The translations under genes and the position numbers were made by a program. Source: Kaistella jeonii (GTDB taxonomy: Bacteria > Bacteroidota > Bacteroidia > Flavobacteriales > Weeksellaceae). From it: a DNA stretch of 64,000 bases. The notes under the pieces were generated by a model, which worked only from the letters and a program-made list of their open reading frames with translations, did not search any database and was not told the origin of the DNA. Positions within the stretch are counted from its first letter, which is position 1. The number at the start of each line of letters is the position of its first letter. The stretch covers positions 124,001 through 188,000 of the forward strand of contig NZ_JSYL01000005.1 of NCBI RefSeq assembly GCF_000812865.1. The letters are read 5' to 3'. Of this stretch, positions 62,489 through 64,000 are shown piece after piece.

Positions 62489-62800
62489 TTAAATTTTACC
62501 ATTCAAACTTCCCCAACCGCCGCCGTTGTGCACTTCGGTATAGCCATTATTCAAAAGCATGGTTTTCGCCGAGCCACTTCTCATTCCAGAGGCGCAACAC
62601 GTAATTATGGGTTTATTTTTGTCTTTTAATCTGGAAAGATTATTCTGGAGTTGATCCACAGGAATATTAATGGAGCCTTTAATGTGACCACCAGCGAATT
62701 CTGCTTTGCTGCGAACATCCAAGATGATTGCGCCTTTTTTAAGAAGGTCTGCGTAATCTGTTTTTTTAAATCCGAAAAGATTATTAATGGTATCTAACAT
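62489..62800 (-). CDS. Single-domain rhodanese (sulfurtransferase)
   Basis: A 103-residue rhodanese. The core is ILDVRSKAEFAGGHIKGSINIP (about 26-47), and the active-site loop has Cys69 followed by ASGMRSG (CxxGxRS), preceded by Cys68. Such proteins carry sulfane sulfur as a persulfide. The active-site loop size (six residues) is that of sulfurtransferases. There is no signal peptide, so it is cytoplasmic. Its promoter has TAAATTTG at 62830-62837 and a Crp/Fnr palindrome 21 bp upstream, which also covers the last codons of the regulator gene. It pairs functionally with the DUF2892 protein (a split YgaP arrangement), inferred. Confidence 0.92.
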   Translation of the reverse strand: MLDTINNLFGFKKTDYADLLKKGAIILDVRSKAEFAGGHIKGSINIPVDQLQNNLSRLKDKNKPIITCCASGMRSGSAKTMLLNNGYTEVHNGGGWGSLNGKI

Positions 62801-62829
62801 AAGTTTGCGTTTTAATTAATTTAATGAGG

Positions 62830-62837
62830 CAAATTTA
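62830..62837 (-). promoter_or_regulatory. -7 element of the rhodanese gene
   Basis: TAAATTTG on the minus strand, 29 bases upstream of the ATG, with the palindrome 21 bp further upstream. Confidence 0.65.
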
Positions 62838-62858
62838 GGTCAGACAAATTGGGAATAC

Positions 62859-62874
62859 AGTAATCTATATCACA
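62859..62874. promoter_or_regulatory. Crp/Fnr-type operator of the rhodanese gene (TGTGAT-ATAG-ATTACT)
   Basis: A 16-bp imperfect palindrome on the minus strand. It overlaps the last codon and the TGA stop of the regulator gene itself. Confidence 0.65.
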
Positions 62875-63478
62875 GAAGCTCAATTTTGTTTCGGGAAAGA
62901 ATAACGAGATGTTCTTTTTCCATTTGCTTGAGGACACGACTCGTTGCTTCACGTGTAATTCCCAATTCATCGGCTAATTGTTGATGGGTAACCGAAATTT
63001 CTTTGGAATTGTAAAGTTGAGTTTTTTGTTTGATGAGGTGTAAAAGTCTCGTATCTATTTTTTGAAAAGCCACAGAATTTACGACGTCGAGTAATTCTTC
63101 GAAACGCTTTTGATAAAGATTAAAGATGAAATCGGTCCAATCGGGATATTTTCTCACCCATTCTTTGGCTTTATCGGCAGGAATCAACATGATTTCGGCA
63201 TCTTCTTCCACAATGGCTTTGATTTTAGAAGTTTCATTTTTCATTCCCGCAAGAATAGAAACAATGCAACTTTCGCCTGGAGTTAAGTAGTAGAGTAGAA
63301 TTTCGCGGCCATCTTCTTCAGTTCTGATCACTTTAATACTTCCGGAAACCACGACAGGAATATTTTTAATATAGGAATCCATGTTCACTATAATTTCACC
63401 AGCGGCAAAATGTTTCAGATTTCCGGAATCTTCAATTTCTTTCACTAGATCGGACTGGAAAATATCTTTTAAAATCAT
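62870..63478 (-). CDS. Crp/Fnr family transcriptional regulator
   Basis: A 202-residue regulator: cNMP-binding-like beta-barrel (about 10-115), a long dimerisation helix (about 112-140), and a winged HTH (about 158-198) with VTHQQLADELGITREATSRVLKQME. Recognition helix positions Arg176, Glu177, Ser180 and Arg181 correspond to the RE..GR of CRP, consistent with TGTGA half-sites. The barrel has GES(C) at 68-71 but lacks the Arg-Ser of the cAMP pocket, and there is only one Cys, so neither cAMP nor an FNR Fe-S cluster is expected. The effector is unknown. The ATG at 63478 follows TAACTTTG by four bases. Confidence 0.9.
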   Translation of the reverse strand: MILKDIFQSDLVKEIEDSGNLKHFAAGEIIVNMDSYIKNIPVVVSGSIKVIRTEEDGREILLYYLTPGESCIVSILAGMKNETSKIKAIVEEDAEIMLIPADKAKEWVRKYPDWTDFIFNLYQKRFEELLDVVNSVAFQKIDTRLLHLIKQKTQLYNSKEISVTHQQLADELGITREATSRVLKQMEKEHLVILSRNKIELL

Positions 63479-63482
63479 ACTT

Positions 63483-63490
63483 CAAAGTTA
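63483..63490 (-). promoter_or_regulatory. -7 element of the Crp/Fnr gene
   Basis: TAACTTTG on the minus strand, exactly four bases (AAGT) before the ATG at 63478. Confidence 0.55.
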
Positions 63491-63680
63491 CTCAATAATA
63501 TTTTCCTAAAATTTAAGTACAAATAATATAGGATCATTAAACAATGCACAATTGAATGCTCAAAGTTGATGGTTTTTTTCACTTTTACATTTTTAGTATG
63601 AATGTCAGGTTTTTACCGCTTTCAAAAGTGTTTAGCAAAAAGATTTTATCGAATTATAGTTAATAATTATTAAATTTTTA

Positions 63681-63688
63681 TATTTTTG
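63681..63688 (+). promoter_or_regulatory. -7 element of the permease gene
   Basis: TATTTTTG, 21 bases before the ATG at 63710. Confidence 0.5.
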
Positions 63689-63709
63689 GGAATCTTAAAC
63701 AAATAACAA

Positions 63710-64000
63710 ATGTCAAATCTTTGGAAAACGAAATCCCTCAGTTCACTTCTGGCAAGCGCCGAAGATTCAGAAAAGGGACTTAAAAGAACTCTTAGCGCAG
63801 CATCATTGGTCGCCTTGGGAATTGGAGCTATTATTGGTGCAGGATTATTTTCTTTAACCGGAATTGCTGCTGCAGATAATGCAGGACCAGCCGTTGTTTA
63901 TTCCTTTATATTAGCTGCTTTGGGATGTGCTTTTGCCGGACTTTGTTATGCAGAATTCGCATCGATGATTCCAGTTGCAGGGAGTGCTTATACTTACTCG
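63710..64000 (+). CDS. APC-family amino-acid permease, N-terminal part
   Basis: The first 97 codons of an amino-acid permease, cut by the right edge. A polar N-terminus (MSNLWKTKSLSSLLASAEDSEKGLKRTLSA) is followed by the conserved APC helix 1 motif GIGAIIGAGLFSLTGIAAADNAGPAVVYSF, a second helix (ILAALGCAFAGLCYAEFASMIP), and the segment VAGSAYTYS. The G-x-I-I-G-A-G-L-F pattern and the PVAGSAYTY motif are those of cationic amino-acid transporter (CAT)-like members. The end and the substrate specificity are beyond the window. Confidence 0.9.
   Translation, partial: MSNLWKTKSLSSLLASAEDSEKGLKRTLSAASLVALGIGAIIGAGLFSLTGIAAADNAGPAVVYSFILAALGCAFAGLCYAEFASMIPVAGSAYTYS

Overview
The window is a chromosomal stretch from a member of the Bacteroidota, most likely a Flavobacteriia genome of the Chryseobacterium/Kaistella group (family Weeksellaceae). 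The sequence is AT-rich. Many genes are preceded by the Bacteroidetes -7 promoter element TAnnTTTG, Shine-Dalgarno sites are weak or absent, and the gene set includes type IX secretion (PorU, PorV, GldJ), an S46 dipeptidyl-peptidase, a T9SS-sorted subtilase and an outer-membrane beta-barrel receptor. The genus is my inference from protein resemblance and was not tested. I see no rRNA, CRISPR array, insertion sequence or prophage.

Layout. 1-6 kb: a lipoprotein fragment, a DEAD-family RNA helicase, a hemerythrin protein, a membrane-tethered TPR/HTH regulator and ahcY. 6-16 kb: a phosphopantetheinyl transferase, a FUSC transporter, the porU-porV pair and the divergent gldJ. 16-20 kb: murF, a NUDIX hydrolase, an SRPBCC protein, an ABC ATPase, three tRNA genes (Ser, Pro, Arg) and a lipoprotein amidase. 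20-31 kb: aspA, an M16 peptidase, an outer-membrane protein, a DPP11-like peptidase, two small hypotheticals and an esterase. 31-36 kb: glgB-glgA and a small channel-like protein. 36-46 kb: an EamA permease, an EEP-family phosphodiesterase-like protein, an L,D-transpeptidase, an aspartyl protease with a PDZ domain, ppc, a T9SS subtilase and a secreted repeat protein. 46-55 kb: a sugar aminotransferase, a toxin-antitoxin pair, galE, a TonB-type barrel, dapF-mltG and pnuC. 55-64 kb: a haem lipoprotein, a DUF2892 protein, a PII-like protein, an RND efflux operon, a rhodanese and a Crp/Fnr regulator, ending in a truncated amino-acid permease.

The most interesting part is the last 9 kb. Three 16-bp palindromes of the form TGTRAY-N4-RTYACW lie exactly 21 bp upstream of a TAnnTTTG box, in front of the haem lipoprotein gene, the TolC-HlyD-RND operon and the rhodanese gene. 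All three promoters lack a -33 TTTG, as expected of activator-dependent promoters. The Crp/Fnr protein encoded next door has a CRP-like recognition helix (R, E, R) that fits TGTGA half-sites. This points to a local regulon joining efflux, a rhodanese, a DUF2892 membrane protein, a PII-like protein and a c-type haem lipoprotein. The rhodanese and DUF2892 proteins are separate here but fused in E. coli YgaP. A link to sulfur or redox stress is inferred.

A second pattern is a set of four genes (helicase, murF, ppc, crp/fnr) in which TAnnTTTG is followed by exactly four bases and then ATG, which predicts leaderless or near-leaderless transcripts.
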